From Gemmatimonadota bacterium (GTDB lineage Bacteria; Gemmatimonadota; Gemmatimonadetes; Gemmatimonadales; Gemmatimonadaceae): 64,000 nt of DNA. Each line of letters starts with the position of its first letter. Positions within the stretch are counted from its first letter, which is position 1. Of the stretch, positions 52,801 through 61,923 are shown piece after piece. The notes under the pieces were generated by a model, which was not told the origin of the DNA, did not search any database, and saw only the letters and a list, made by a program, of their open reading frames with translations. The DNA lies in contig DAHUXM010000034.1 in assembly GCA_027307165.1 (NCBI GenBank), positions 432,757 through 496,756 on the forward strand, read 5' to 3'. The translations under genes and the position numbers were made by a program.

Positions 52801-53796
52801 ATGCTGCGAATCTTTCATAACACTCATTACGATTTCATTCGCTGGTGGCGCGTCGCCGTCGGTCTCACGGTCGCATTCATCGCGATCGGAATCGGCTCCC
52901 TTGCGATCAAGGGCGTGAACTACAGCATCGAGTTCACAGGCGGCACGCTCAAGCAGCTTCAGTTCAAGACTCCCGTCGATCCGGGACAGATCCGGTCGGC
53001 CATGGATCGCGCCGGCTTCCGGGACGCCGAAATCCAGCAGTTCGGCACTCCGCGCGACTTCACGCTTCGCGTCGCGGGCGCGCAGGATGTCGCCCAGCAG
53101 GCGGCGGGCGCCGAGCTGGTGTCCAAGCGCGTCGACAGCGTCCTGTTCGATAAATTCGGCCAGGCAAATGTGACTGTGCTTCGCACCGAAGCCATCGGAC
53201 CCCGCGTTGGAGATGAGCTCAAGCGCAACGCGCTCATCGCCATCCTCCTGTCCTTCGTCATTACCCTGGTCTACCTGGCAATTCGTTTCGAGTGGCGGTT
53301 CGGGCTCGCAGCGATCATTGCGACCGGCCACGATGTGTTCACCACGCTTGCGTTCGTCAAGCTCATGCACCTCGAGGTCTCGCTCACAGTCGTCGCCGGC
53401 CTGCTGACGGTGCTCGGATATTCGCTCAACGACACGATCATCATCTTCGATCGCGTGCGCGAAGACCTTCGCAAGGGCCGCAAGGAAACGCTGTACGACA
53501 CGCTCAACCGCGCGATCAACGAGACGCTGCCACGCTCCATCCTGACTCACGCCACCACTGCGGCGGCCACGCTCGCGCTGTTGCTGTTCGCCGGCGAGGT
53601 GATCCGTCCCTTCGCATGGGTGATGCTCTTCGGAATCGTGACCGGAACCTTCAGCTCGGTCTACATCGCCGGCCCGGTGCTCATCTGGATCGAGCGCAAG
53701 TATCCTCGTAACGTCCCGGCAACCGCATGGAAAGGTTCTTCGACAGCCACGCCCACCTCGCGGACGAAGCCTTCGGCGGCGACCGCGACGCGGTAA
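52801..53796 (+). CDS. secF: Protein translocase subunit SecF
   Basis: The 331-residue partner of SecD has INYSIEFTGG-type sequence (YSIEFTGGTL), six predicted membrane helices, and the signature GYSLNDTIIIFDRVRED. It starts immediately after the secD stop. Its last 70 bp overlap tatD in another frame; the tail (about 22 residues, Thr/Ala/Lys-rich) is outside the conserved domain, so it has probably been shaped by the overlap. Confidence 0.95.
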   Translation: MLRIFHNTHYDFIRWWRVAVGLTVAFIAIGIGSLAIKGVNYSIEFTGGTLKQLQFKTPVDPGQIRSAMDRAGFRDAEIQQFGTPRDFTLRVAGAQDVAQQAAGAELVSKRVDSVLFDKFGQANVTVLRTEAIGPRVGDELKRNALIAILLSFVITLVYLAIRFEWRFGLAAIIATGHDVFTTLAFVKLMHLEVSLTVVAGLLTVLGYSLNDTIIIFDRVREDLRKGRKETLYDTLNRAINETLPRSILTHATTAAATLALLLFAGEVIRPFAWVMLFGIVTGTFSSVYIAGPVLIWIERKYPRNVPATAWKGSSTATPTSRTKPSAATATR

Positions 53797-54524
53797 TCGC
53801 ACGCGCCCGCGATGCGGGCGCTGAAGGCATCGTCTGCATCGGCGCATCGATCGAGCAGGCAAAAGAATCAGCCCGGATAGCGGCAACGCATCCGGGCTGG
53901 ATCACATTCACGGCCGGAATTCATCCGCACGACGCGGCGTCGTTCGATCCCGTCGCGGACGTCACGGCGCTCGAGCGGCTGCTCGATGCAGGCGCAGTCG
54001 CGGTAGGCGAATGTGGACTCGACTACCACTACGACAACTCGCCGCGCGACGCGCAGCGACGAGCATTCGCGATGCAGCTCGAGCTGGCAAAACGCTTTGA
54101 CCGTCCTGTGGTCGTTCACACACGCGCCGCGGACGACGACACCGCGACGATGGTCCGTGAGGCGGGCAGGGAATGCATCCGCGGCGTTCTGCACTGTTTT
54201 ACCAGCGGCGCAGATCTCGCACGCACTGCGCTCGATGCAGGCTGGTATGTCTCGTTCAGCGGCATCGTCACGTTCAAGAACTGGGCAGGCGACGACATCA
54301 TCCGCTCGATTCCAGATGATCGCATACTCGTCGAGTCGGATGCGCCGTACCTCGCTCCCGTCCCGCATCGTGGCAAGCGCAACGAATCGGCGTGGGTCGC
54401 GCTTACAGCGGCTCGCGTGGCCAGCGTCCGCGGCGTCGACGCCGGAACGATAGGTGCTCAGGTAACCGACAACGCTCGGCGACTATTCCGCTTGCAGAAG
54501 TTGGAAAGCAGAGCAGAAATGTGA
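53727..54524 (+). CDS. tatD: TatD-family metal-dependent hydrolase
   Basis: The 265-residue TIM-barrel nuclease/hydrolase has FFDSHAHL (metal ligands), AVGECGLDYHYD, VVHTRAADDD, LHCFTSG and ILVESDAPYLAP. TatD proteins are 3'-5' DNases and also act in chiral proofreading or repair. Because the metal-binding HAH motif lies at residues 8-10, the start cannot be much later than the ATG at 53727, so the 70-bp overlap with secF is real. Confidence 0.93.
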   Translation: MERFFDSHAHLADEAFGGDRDAVIARARDAGAEGIVCIGASIEQAKESARIAATHPGWITFTAGIHPHDAASFDPVADVTALERLLDAGAVAVGECGLDYHYDNSPRDAQRRAFAMQLELAKRFDRPVVVHTRAADDDTATMVREAGRECIRGVLHCFTSGADLARTALDAGWYVSFSGIVTFKNWAGDDIIRSIPDDRILVESDAPYLAPVPHRGKRNESAWVALTAARVASVRGVDAGTIGAQVTDNARRLFRLQKLESRAEM

Positions 54525-54588
54525 TATCACGCTATCGGAATGGCGTCAGGCGGTTCGGAAACTCGCCCGTCCTGCCGATACCCACAAC

Positions 54589-54933
54589 ATGGACGACACG
54601 CCCGGCCGACCAGACATCACAACGCCTCAGTGGAAGGCACTTCGCGCCGGCGCACCCAGCACCGGCCACACGGAGCGCCTCGTACGAGAGGCGTGGCGGC
54701 GTTATTATGTCGCTCGCCTCGCCGAAGCGCAGTTCGGGCCCGGCAGCCTCGAAGCATCCATAGCTCACTCACAGGCGGTAACGAGCTATCGCGAGCTGCG
54801 CGGCACGCTTCGCGAGCTGGATCCTTACTACCGCACAGACTCCGCAGCTGGCGACGTCGCAGCGCCCGTCGTTCGTCACCTCAAGCTCGTGCGCGACGAA
54901 CAGCCGGAACCGGAACACCAGCCCGAATCCTAG
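54589..54933 (+). CDS. Small protein of unknown function
   Basis: I do not recognise this 114-residue protein. The middle is helical (HTERLVREAWRRYYVARLAE; SQAVTSYRELRGTLRELD), and both termini are Pro/Asp/Glu-rich and likely disordered. Codon use is like that of neighbouring genes, with G or C favoured at third positions. It follows tatD by 64 bp. After it, 54934-55104 holds one hairpin and no other gene that I can support. Confidence 0.55.
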   Translation: MDDTPGRPDITTPQWKALRAGAPSTGHTERLVREAWRRYYVARLAEAQFGPGSLEASIAHSQAVTSYRELRGTLRELDPYYRTDSAAGDVAAPVVRHLKLVRDEQPEPEHQPES

Positions 54934-55055
54934 TTCTGACGACTGCCCACGCCGTGACTGACGCCGCCGCGCCAACAGCGGTGAATAGTGTACCGATCAT
55001 GAGCGCAGCATCGCGTCGAATACCTCCTGCGACGCGGTATATTTCCTGATTCGTG

Positions 55056-55083
55056 GCCCGCGCTGCTGCGCGGGCGCTTTCGC
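55056..55083 (+). terminator. Hairpin, possible terminator before ridA
   Basis: GCCCGCGC (55056-55063) pairs perfectly with GCGCGGGC (55068-55075) around the loop TGCT, followed by a moderately T-rich stretch. It lies 29 bp upstream of the ridA ATG. Confidence 0.5.
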
Positions 55084-55104
55084 TCGCTCTTTCACGGTTT
55101 CAAA

Positions 55105-55491
55105 ATGGCGCTCCAGCACGTCCACACCGACAATGCACCCGCGGCGATCGGCCCTTACTCGCAGGGTGTGATCGTCAATGGAATGTTGTATACAGCCGGT
55201 CAGATCGCACTCGACCCCGCCTCAGGCCAGATGTCCACAGGCGACGTGCGCGAGCAGGCCGAGATCGTCATGCGTAACCTGTCGGCGGTGATCACTGCCG
55301 CTGGTGCAACCTGGGCCGACGTTGCGCGGGCCACCGTGTACATCCACGACATGGCTGCGTTTCCGATCGTGAACGAAGTATACGGTCGCTGGCTTGGCGA
55401 CGCGCGTCCCGCGCGATCCACCGTGCAGGTATCTGCGCTCCCGCGTGGTGCCCTCGTTGAGATCGACGCGATCGTGGCGATCAACCGCTGA
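55105..55491 (+). CDS. ridA: RidA-family imine deaminase
   Basis: RidA hydrolyses reactive enamine and imine intermediates from PLP enzymes such as threonine dehydratase. The 128-residue protein has IGPYSQGVIVNGMLYTAGQI, a normal N-terminal signature, VARATVYIHDM and the active-site arginine in PARSTVQVSALPRGALVEID. It is cytosolic and forms trimers in known members. Confidence 0.95.
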   Translation: MALQHVHTDNAPAAIGPYSQGVIVNGMLYTAGQIALDPASGQMSTGDVREQAEIVMRNLSAVITAAGATWADVARATVYIHDMAAFPIVNEVYGRWLGDARPARSTVQVSALPRGALVEIDAIVAINR

Positions 55492-55546
55492 CGTGAGCGA
55501 CAGCGTCGGCGAGCTCGTGAGCGGAGCACGCCACGCGGCTCCGGTA

Positions 55547-56137
55547 ATGCGTCATCGTCGAGGAATGGCACGCGCACGTCGCGCGTGCTGTGCGACGCTC
55601 GTGTTCCTCCTTGCCGCCGCGCCGGTGCTTGCACAGCGCACGCAACCCGTCGGAATTGGCCGGACGCCGATCCTCGCAGATACGATCGCCGACACGTTGA
55701 AGCATCCGCCAATCGCGCCGCGTCGCGCGATGATTTACTCGATGCTGCTTCCCGGTTTCGCTCAATCGCGCCTCAATCGTCCGACATCGTCGATTCTCTT
55801 CGCAGTGGCTGAGGTGCTCTCGATCGGGATGGCGCGCAAGGCCGCACTCGATCTGCGCGAGGCGCGCGCCGCGCGAAAGGACAGCATTCCCACGGGCTTC
55901 ACGGCTGATACGGTCACGGGTGTGATTACTCCGACCGGTTACACGCAGAACAGGCTCGTCGCGCGCATCGGTGCGCGTCGCACGCATTATGAAGACTGGA
56001 TCGCGGCGCTGATATTCAATCACATAATTTCCGGCGCCGATGCTTATGTCGCCGCGAATCTCTGGGACTTCAAGGCCAACGTCGCGGTGACCCCAACCCC
56101 GAACGGCGCCGCCATCGGCGCTTCGCTCGCATTTTGA
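55547..56137 (+). CDS. DUF5683-like secreted/membrane protein
   Basis: The 196-residue product has a signal peptide (RACCATLVFLLAAAPVLAQ) and a region PRRAMIYSMLLPGFAQSRLNRP resembling DUF5683, which occurs in envelope proteins of Bacteroidetes and relatives. Hydrophobic segments near SSILFAVAEVLSIGMA and ALIFNHIISGADAYVAANLW suggest membrane association. Its role is unknown. GTG 55493 (2 bp after ridA), ATG 55547 and ATG 55565 are possible starts; I chose 55547 for a signal peptide with a positive N-region. Confidence 0.65.
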   Translation: MRHRRGMARARRACCATLVFLLAAAPVLAQRTQPVGIGRTPILADTIADTLKHPPIAPRRAMIYSMLLPGFAQSRLNRPTSSILFAVAEVLSIGMARKAALDLREARAARKDSIPTGFTADTVTGVITPTGYTQNRLVARIGARRTHYEDWIAALIFNHIISGADAYVAANLWDFKANVAVTPTPNGAAIGASLAF

Positions 56138-56165
56138 ACGGCTCTTGACACAGACTCCGATCCAC

Positions 56166-56972
56166 ATGCAGTCCGATGCACCCATCGGAGTATTCGACTC
56201 CGGTATTGGCGGCCTCACGGTCGTGCGCGAGCTCATGCGCCAGTTGCCGGACGAAGACATCATCTATTTCGGTGATACGGCGCGCGTTCCCTACGGTCCC
56301 AAGAGCCCCGAAACGGTGACTCGCTACGCCCACGAGATCACGTCGTTCCTGCGCGATCAGGGCGTGAAGAACGTGGTGGTTGCGTGCAATACCGCGACCG
56401 CGCACGCACTCGATTCTCTGCGCGCGCATTTCGACATACCGATCACGGGCGTCATCGAGCCCGGTGCGCGCGCCGCCGTTCGCGCGTCGGCATCACGACG
56501 CATTGGTGTCGTTGGAACGCAGGGGACCGTGAGCTCGGGCGCCTACGAGCGCGCCATCCATGCACTGGACGAAGAGGCCGAAGTCACGGCGCGCGCATGT
56601 CCTCTGTTCGTGCCTTTCGTCGAGGAAGGCTGGCTCGATCACCCGGCGATAAATCTTGTCGCGCAGGACTATCTGGCGCCGCTGCGTGACATTGGAATCG
56701 ACGCGCTGGTCCTCGGCTGCACACACTACCCGCTCCTCAAGCCGGTGATCGCACGCGCGCTCGGCCCGGACATAAAACTGATCGACAGTGCCGAGGAGAC
56801 CGCGGGCGAGGTCGCGCGTCTGCTGACAGAACGCGGACTGCGTCACGCTCCGCGCGAGGACCGATCCCACTTGCGTTTCATCGCCTCCGACGTGCCCGAG
56901 CAGTTCCGCAAAGTCGGGGAGCGCTTTCTAGGCGCTGCGATCGATCACGTGGAGACTCTCACGCTCGGCTGA
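56166..56972 (+). CDS. murI: Glutamate racemase
   Basis: MurI supplies D-glutamate for peptidoglycan. The 268-residue protein has IGVFDSGIGGLTVVREL, YFGDTARVPYG, the first catalytic cysteine in VVACNTATA and the second in LVLGCTHYPLL. A TTG at 56145 would add seven residues; ATG 56166 fits the family. Its 3' end overlaps the opposite-strand lpxH-like gene by 45 bp. Confidence 0.95.
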   Translation: MQSDAPIGVFDSGIGGLTVVRELMRQLPDEDIIYFGDTARVPYGPKSPETVTRYAHEITSFLRDQGVKNVVVACNTATAHALDSLRAHFDIPITGVIEPGARAAVRASASRRIGVVGTQGTVSSGAYERAIHALDEEAEVTARACPLFVPFVEEGWLDHPAINLVAQDYLAPLRDIGIDALVLGCTHYPLLKPVIARALGPDIKLIDSAEETAGEVARLLTERGLRHAPREDRSHLRFIASDVPEQFRKVGERFLGAAIDHVETLTLG

Positions 56973-57692
56973 CCCATTCCACCGCAGCAGCTCGATCGAG
57001 TTGTCGGTTATCTCGATGTACGTCGGTGCGTCGAGCCACGATCCCGCGTTTGCGAAGACCTGCCTCGCGCCAACGCGCTCGAGCGCCGCAACGTGCGAGT
57101 GTCCATAAACGGCGACGTCCAGCTCGGGCTCCGACTCGAGTCGCGCGTGTCCGATCGCGCGCAACCCCTCGCCTCCGTCACGAGCCGAGTACGTGCGGCT
57201 CGCGTTCGAGCTCCCCGACGCGAGCCGCGTCGCCCAGTCAGGATGCAGCCGTCGGAACATTCCGATCGCAAGCGGCGAGCGCATGATCGGTCGCACAACC
57301 CTGTACTTCCGGTCCTCGACTTCCCGGAGTCCGTCGCCGTGCTCCACGCGTACCCGCCACGGCCCGATCGACCCCTCCCACGGCCCTACGTGATATTCCA
57401 CACCGACGTCCTCGCGAAGCACATCGCCGCCCCAGCAGTCGTGATTGCCCGCGATGTAGAGGATCTCCGTTCCGCTGTCGCGCAGCGCGGCAAGCGCGGC
57501 AAGCGTCCGGAAGCCGCGTCTTGGAATCACCGTCTTCCACTCGAACCAGAAGTCGAACAGGTCGCCGTTGATTATCAGAGCCGGAATTTTTCCGGTAATC
57601 CCCGCCAGATACCCTTCGAACGATCGTTCGACAACGGCGTTAGCGACTCCCAGATGCAGGTCGGATACGATGTGGCATGGAGTGTTGAGCAC
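56928..57692 (-). CDS. lpxH: UDP-2,3-diacylglucosamine diphosphatase-like (LpxH-type) phosphoesterase
   Basis: The 254-residue calcineurin-fold protein has the metal motifs IVSDLHLG, LIINGDLFDFW, IAGNHDCWGG, VEHGDGL and YGHSHVA, in the order of LpxH, which cleaves UDP-diacylglucosamine in lipid A synthesis. GDLFDFWFEW is especially LpxH-like. Other phosphoesterases share the fold, but LPS-related genes nearby support the assignment. It starts with GTG, is divergent from the thioesterase gene and convergent with murI. Confidence 0.82.
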   Translation of the reverse strand: MLNTPCHIVSDLHLGVANAVVERSFEGYLAGITGKIPALIINGDLFDFWFEWKTVIPRRGFRTLAALAALRDSGTEILYIAGNHDCWGGDVLREDVGVEYHVGPWEGSIGPWRVRVEHGDGLREVEDRKYRVVRPIMRSPLAIGMFRRLHPDWATRLASGSSNASRTYSARDGGEGLRAIGHARLESEPELDVAVYGHSHVAALERVGARQVFANAGSWLDAPTYIEITDNSIELLRWNGSAERESLHVIDRSA

Positions 57693-57727
57693 GCGACAAG
57701 CTTAGCGCAGCGGCGGTATCTTAACAA

Positions 57728-58138
57728 ATGCTCCAGGTGACCGAAGTCCGCGTGAGATACGCGGAAACTGATCAGATGGGCGTGGTTTACCACGCCAATT
57801 ACCTCGCATGGTGCGATATGGGCCGTACCGATCTCATCCGCGCACTGGGCGGCATGACCTACGCCGAGCTCGAACGCGAGGGAACGGCGCTGGCCGTCGT
57901 CGAAGCGCATCTGCGGTACATCAAGCCCGCCAGATACGACGACGTCATACGCATCACGACGCGCGTCACCGAAGTGCGGTCCCGAGTCGTGCGGTTCGAT
58001 TATGAGATCGAGACAGCGGACGGTGTATCCATCGCAACGGGATACACTACCCTCGTCGCAATGACGCGCGACGGCCGCGGCTCGTGCATTCCTGACCATT
58101 TGAGGCAACAACTAGAGCGCGTGCGGGTAATCGCCTGA
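57728..58138 (+). CDS. YbgC-like acyl-CoA thioesterase (4HBT)
   Basis: The 136-residue hot-dog-fold protein has VRYAETDQMGVVYHANYLAW, with the catalytic aspartate (D) and the YHANY motif of YbgC/FadM thioesterases. YbgC often sits with tol-pal genes, but here it precedes a HEAT-cyclophilin gene by 1 bp. The acyl chain preference is unknown. Confidence 0.9.
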   Translation: MLQVTEVRVRYAETDQMGVVYHANYLAWCDMGRTDLIRALGGMTYAELEREGTALAVVEAHLRYIKPARYDDVIRITTRVTEVRSRVVRFDYEIETADGVSIATGYTTLVAMTRDGRGSCIPDHLRQQLERVRVIA

Positions 58139-58139
58139 C

Positions 58140-59954
58140 ATGTTGCTGACCCTCGCGCTGGCTACCGTGCTCTCCGGCTTCGGTGTGCAAGCTGCACGCC
58201 CGGTAGTCACGATCCGGCAGGCCGGCGCGCATCACGCGCAGAAAGCTGATTCGCTCGACGTAACGCTCTACGCTCGCATCCTCAAGTCGGCGGACCAGCG
58301 CGCGCTCGACACGGCGCTGCTCGCGACCGCGCTTCAATCGCGCGATGCGGAGATCCGGCGCGCCGGCGCTCGCACGCTGTCGCAGGTAGCGCTTCGACAC
58401 AGACGCCGCGCACTGCCATTGCTGCGGGATCTCACCCATGACGCGGACTCGGTCGTCGCGTCCTCGGCGATATTCGGACTCGGTCTCGTGCGCGACACGA
58501 GCGCGGTATCCATGCTCGCCTCGATCGTTCGCACGTCCCGTGCTGCGGCTCCGGCCGCGGCCTGGGCACTCGGCGAGATCGGGGCGCCGGCGTCCGACAC
58601 GATCGCGGCACTGCTCGGCGAATCACCCAAACGCACTGCAGCATCGCGTGCGACGTCGCGCGAGCTGCTGATCGCGATGTCCAAGATGCGGCCGCTCGCG
58701 GTCGCCGCGATCGCTCCGTTTCTCAAGTCTCACGATGCCGAACTGCGTTGGGCCGCAGCTTACGCGGTCGCGCGAGCCCGAGCGCGGTCGGGGGTGAGGG
58801 CGCTGCTGGATGCGCCGCATCCCGACGCTGCATTTCGCGCCGAGCTTGCGCGCGTGTTGAGCAAGCAGATCGTCGGTGACTCGCTGCGCGCGGAGGCCAT
58901 CGGGCGATTGCGTGTGCTTGTCACCGATCGGAGCCCGTACGTTCGCATCAATGCGCTTCACTCGATCGCGTCATTTGGAACTGCCGAGCGCGCTGTAATT
59001 CTCCACGCGCTGCACGACCGTGATGCCAACGTGCGAGTCGCTGCTGCTCAGAGTGCGGCGCCCGCGTTCGACACCACGGTATCGCTCTGGCGCGAAGCCT
59101 GGGAGCTCGACACCGCGTACAAAGTGCGCAGGTCGCTGCTCGATGGAGCCACTGTCTCCGGCGTGACGTTGCCTGGCGACTCGCTGTGGCGCGCCTCGCC
59201 CGATTGGCGTCTTCGAGCGGTCGCGATCGGCGCATGGTCCGGATCGCGCGATACGGCACTTGCGCGCAGCGTTGCGTTGGCTGCAACGAGTGATCCGGAT
59301 GCGCGCGTGCGCGGCGCTGCGTATCAGGTTCTCGCTGCGAGCGACACCGGTCGCCGCGACGCCGCCGTTCAGCGCGCTCTCACCGCCGGCAGATCCGATC
59401 CCGACTCGATAGTGCGCAGCTCGATTCCCGGAAACCACGCGCGGTCACTCGACACGGCTGCCGTCGACCGTCCACTCGAGTGGTACGAGAATGCCGTGCG
59501 TCGTGTAGTGCTGCCGTCGCTGCGCGGACACCCGCCAACCGCAACCATGCGCACGATACGCGGACGGATTGTCATCACGTTCGATGGCGTGAAGGCGCCT
59601 CTCACCGTACTCAATTTTGCGACGCTCGCCGACAGGCACGCATACGACAACCTGAGATTCCATCGCGTGGTTCCCGGCTTCGTCGCGCAGGATGGTGATC
59701 CGCGTGGCGATGGCGAGGGCGGTCCGGGCTACGCGATTCGCGACGAGCTCACGCTGCTGCCATATTCGCGCGGCGCGGTGGGAATGGCCCTGTCTGGTCC
59801 GGACACGGGTGGCAGTCAGTACTTCCTGACACTCACCCCGCAGCCGCATTTGACCGGTCATTACACGGTTTTCGGTGCGGTAACGAGCGGACTGAACGCG
59901 ATGGACGCACTTGTCGAAGGTGACGCGATCAACTCGATCCGCGTACGCTGGTGA
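58140..59954 (+). CDS. Secreted HEAT-repeat/cyclophilin fusion, peptidyl-prolyl isomerase
   Basis: The 604-residue protein has a short N-terminal signal-like segment (MLLTLALATVLSGFGVQAA), then a run of alpha-helical HEAT-like repeats to about residue 430 (ASSAIFGLGLVRDTSAVSML; APAAAWALGEIGAP), and a C-terminal cyclophilin domain with YDNLRFHRVVPGFVAQDGDP and GGSQYFLTLTPQPHLTGHYT. Cyclophilins isomerise peptidyl-prolyl bonds; the HEAT part likely binds clients or partners. A periplasmic or outer-membrane folding role is inferred. The next gene overlaps it by GTGA. Confidence 0.85.
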   Translation: MLLTLALATVLSGFGVQAARPVVTIRQAGAHHAQKADSLDVTLYARILKSADQRALDTALLATALQSRDAEIRRAGARTLSQVALRHRRRALPLLRDLTHDADSVVASSAIFGLGLVRDTSAVSMLASIVRTSRAAAPAAAWALGEIGAPASDTIAALLGESPKRTAASRATSRELLIAMSKMRPLAVAAIAPFLKSHDAELRWAAAYAVARARARSGVRALLDAPHPDAAFRAELARVLSKQIVGDSLRAEAIGRLRVLVTDRSPYVRINALHSIASFGTAERAVILHALHDRDANVRVAAAQSAAPAFDTTVSLWREAWELDTAYKVRRSLLDGATVSGVTLPGDSLWRASPDWRLRAVAIGAWSGSRDTALARSVALAATSDPDARVRGAAYQVLAASDTGRRDAAVQRALTAGRSDPDSIVRSSIPGNHARSLDTAAVDRPLEWYENAVRRVVLPSLRGHPPTATMRTIRGRIVITFDGVKAPLTVLNFATLADRHAYDNLRFHRVVPGFVAQDGDPRGDGEGGPGYAIRDELTLLPYSRGAVGMALSGPDTGGSQYFLTLTPQPHLTGHYTVFGAVTSGLNAMDALVEGDAINSIRVRW

Positions 59955-60616
59955 GCGGTCTCCCTGTGTTGCGTCGCGTGCATCATGTCCGGCGAATGCC
60001 CGTTGCTCTGCTGCTGGTCCTTGCAGCCGCGTGCGCGCCGCGTATCCACCCGTTGCCGGGTGTCGCACCGCTCGACGCGACGCTTCCGGCATTCCCACTC
60101 CCGGTGACTCCCGAGAAGATCACGTTCAAGTGGGAGTTGGATCAGGGTGAGATTGTCGGCCGGGGCGAGGGCGTCGCCCGGTTGGGGCCGCCGGATCATG
60201 CCCGCGTCGATCTGTTCCTTGGGGGTGGATTCGGTGCGGCTGCCGCAGCGATTCTTGTCGGTGACAGCCTGATGGTACCGCCGGGGTCCAACGGCCGCGA
60301 CCTGGTGCCGCCCGCGCCCCTCCTGTGGGCAGCGCTGGGGCGTCTTGCGCTCCCCCCCGTTTCCGATACGATCATCCGTGTGTCGGGCGATACACTTCGG
60401 GCATCCCTCGGCTCTCCGGTTCAGTGGAGAGTCACGGCGGTCGGCAGCCAGCTCACACGCGTCGAGCGAGTGGCTGGCGACAGGATCGTCGAGTGGGTGG
60501 ACCGGGCTCCGGGAAAGAAAGTTCGTTACGAGTTGTCTGGACGGCGTTCGCTCGTCCTTGATATCGAGATCCAACAACCGGTGCCGCCGTTTGATGCGTC
60601 CGTCTGGCGCTTTTAA
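59951..60616 (+). CDS. Lipoprotein of unknown function
   Basis: The 221-residue product has an N-terminal hydrophobic segment ending LLLVLAAACAP, close to a lipobox, so it is probably a lipoprotein. The body is beta-rich (KITFKWELDQGEIVGRGEGV; LVLDIEIQQPVPP) and loosely resembles LolA/LolB- or DUF4292-like lipid-binding folds, but I cannot confirm that. GTG 59951 overlaps the cyclophilin gene, and the stop region overlaps the LptE-like gene by 23 bp, which puts it in an envelope operon. Confidence 0.65.
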   Translation: MSGLPVLRRVHHVRRMPVALLLVLAAACAPRIHPLPGVAPLDATLPAFPLPVTPEKITFKWELDQGEIVGRGEGVARLGPPDHARVDLFLGGGFGAAAAAILVGDSLMVPPGSNGRDLVPPAPLLWAALGRLALPPVSDTIIRVSGDTLRASLGSPVQWRVTAVGSQLTRVERVAGDRIVEWVDRAPGKKVRYELSGRRSLVLDIEIQQPVPPFDASVWRF

Positions 60617-61106
60617 GAAGCTTCTACTCGTTGCTCCCTTCCTGCTTGCCGCCGTCGGCTGCCTTTATGGCTTCCACGGGGGAGGGCTGCCGTCGCACGT
60701 GCATACCATCGCCGTCATTCCGTTCGACAACCAGACTCCGGTTGCAGACATCCAGCGCGAGATATCCGATTCGCTGCGTGTTCGCCTCATAAATCGGCTT
60801 GGCTTGCGCGAGGCTTCCGAAGCGCGTGCGAGTGCCGTGGTGCGCGGAACGATTCGGCGTTACGAATCGGGCATTCCGATCGGCGTCGACTCACGCTCGC
60901 GCGGCGCGCCCTCGGCGGTGCAGCGATCGTTGCAGATGGTGCTCGATGTCGACGTCGTCGATCAGGTCACGGGCAAGAATCTCTGGTCTCGCAAGGGATA
61001 CATCGTCGACGGCCAGTACAACGAAGGTGAGGAGAGCATCGGCCGCTCCAAGGCGGTTGACAAGCTCGTCACAGCGATCCTAGAAGGAGTGCAATCGCAA
61101 TGGTGA
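60594..61106 (+). CDS. lptE: LptE-like LPS-assembly lipoprotein
   Basis: The 170-residue product begins with a signal ending LLAAVGC, then [20 protein letters not shown], matching the start of LptE-family lipoproteins, which plug the LptD barrel and help deliver LPS to the cell surface. [15 protein letters not shown] and [12 protein letters not shown] continue the family pattern. No lptD lies in the window. ATG 60594 starts inside the upstream gene. Sequence conservation is low, so this is a probable assignment. Confidence 0.75.
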   Translation: MRPSGAFKKLLLVAPFLLAAVGCLYGFHGGGLPSHVHTIAVIPFDNQTPVADIQREISDSLRVRLINRLGLREASEARASAVVRGTIRRYESGIPIGVDSRSRGAPSAVQRSLQMVLDVDVVDQVTGKNLWSRKGYIVDGQYNEGEESIGRSKAVDKLVTAILEGVQSQW

Positions 61107-61450
61107 CGCGACGTGGTGCTTCCGATCTCGGCTGCCTCGGCTGGCTGCTGACGCTCGCGATCATGACCTACGTTGTGATCAACGTCGGGGCGCCCTATAT
61201 GCGCTACTACCGTTTCCGCGATGCTGTCGATCAACAGGTACGCTACGCAACCTTCCGGAAGGACGACGGAATTCGCCAGGAAATATGGGCCGCCGCCGAC
61301 TCTCTCAATCTTCCGGAAGAAGCCTACCACGTGACGGTGGAGCGCGCGCCGAGTTCGATTCACATCTTCGGATCGTACGACGATTCGTGGAAGCTGTTGC
61401 GTTACTCGCGCACAGTGCACTTCATCCTGAACGAAAGTGGTCCGTTGTGA
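61100..61450 (+). CDS. Single-pass membrane protein of unknown function
   Basis: The 116-residue product has one membrane helix ([20 protein letters not shown]) near the N-terminus and a soluble C-terminal part facing the periplasm by inference. It resembles DUF4845-type small membrane proteins in layout only. It overlaps the LptE-like gene by 7 bp and the next gene by GTGA. Confidence 0.65.
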   Translation: MVTRRGASDLGCLGWLLTLAIMTYVVINVGAPYMRYYRFRDAVDQQVRYATFRKDDGIRQEIWAAADSLNLPEEAYHVTVERAPSSIHIFGSYDDSWKLLRYSRTVHFILNESGPL

Positions 61451-61923
61451 CACCGCGTGACGCCGCTTCGAAAGTGATGTCGTGGAATACGCTGCGCGAC
61501 TGGCGTACCGATTTCTGGGGACGCGTGGTGTTCACGAATGGTGTCTTCGATCTGCTGCATCCCGGCCACGTCGATGTCATACAGGCCGCACGTGCTGCGG
61601 GTGATGCGCTCGTGGTCGGAATCAACAGCGATGAGTCGGTGCGTCGACTCAAGGGAGATTCACGGCCCATCAGGTCGCAGATCGAGCGCGCGTACGTCAT
61701 TGCCGCACTCGAATCGGTCGATGTCGTCACCGTCTTCGATGAAGACACGCCGCTCGAGCTCGTGCGGTGTCTCATGCCCGATGTGCTCGTGAAAGGCGGC
61801 GATTACACCGAGGCGACGATCGTCGGCGCGGAAGAAGTCATGGCGCGCGGCGGCGACGTACTCGTGATACCACTGACTGCAGGGCAGTCTACAACCTCAA
61901 TCATAGAGCGGATGCGTGGGTAG
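61447..61923 (+). CDS. rfaE2: D-glycero-beta-D-manno-heptose 1-phosphate adenylyltransferase
   Basis: The 158-residue nucleotidyltransferase has [49 protein letters not shown] and the C-terminal [11 protein letters not shown], matching the adenylyltransferase half of HldE (RfaE domain 2). It makes ADP-heptose for the LPS core. The kinase half is not fused, so a separate hldA/rfaE1 is expected elsewhere. GTG 61447 overlaps upstream, and the stop overlaps rph by 8 bp. Confidence 0.93.
   Translation: MTPRDAASKVMSWNTLRDWRTDFWGRVVFTNGVFDLLHPGHVDVIQAARAAGDALVVGINSDESVRRLKGDSRPIRSQIERAYVIAALESVDVVTVFDEDTPLELVRCLMPDVLVKGGDYTEATIVGAEEVMARGGDVLVIPLTAGQSTTSIIERMRG

Noticed and set aside
54540..55049. 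169-residue frame overlapping the 114-residue gene
   Set aside because: It is Arg/Ser-rich shadow sequence; the 54589 frame has better codon use and helix pattern.
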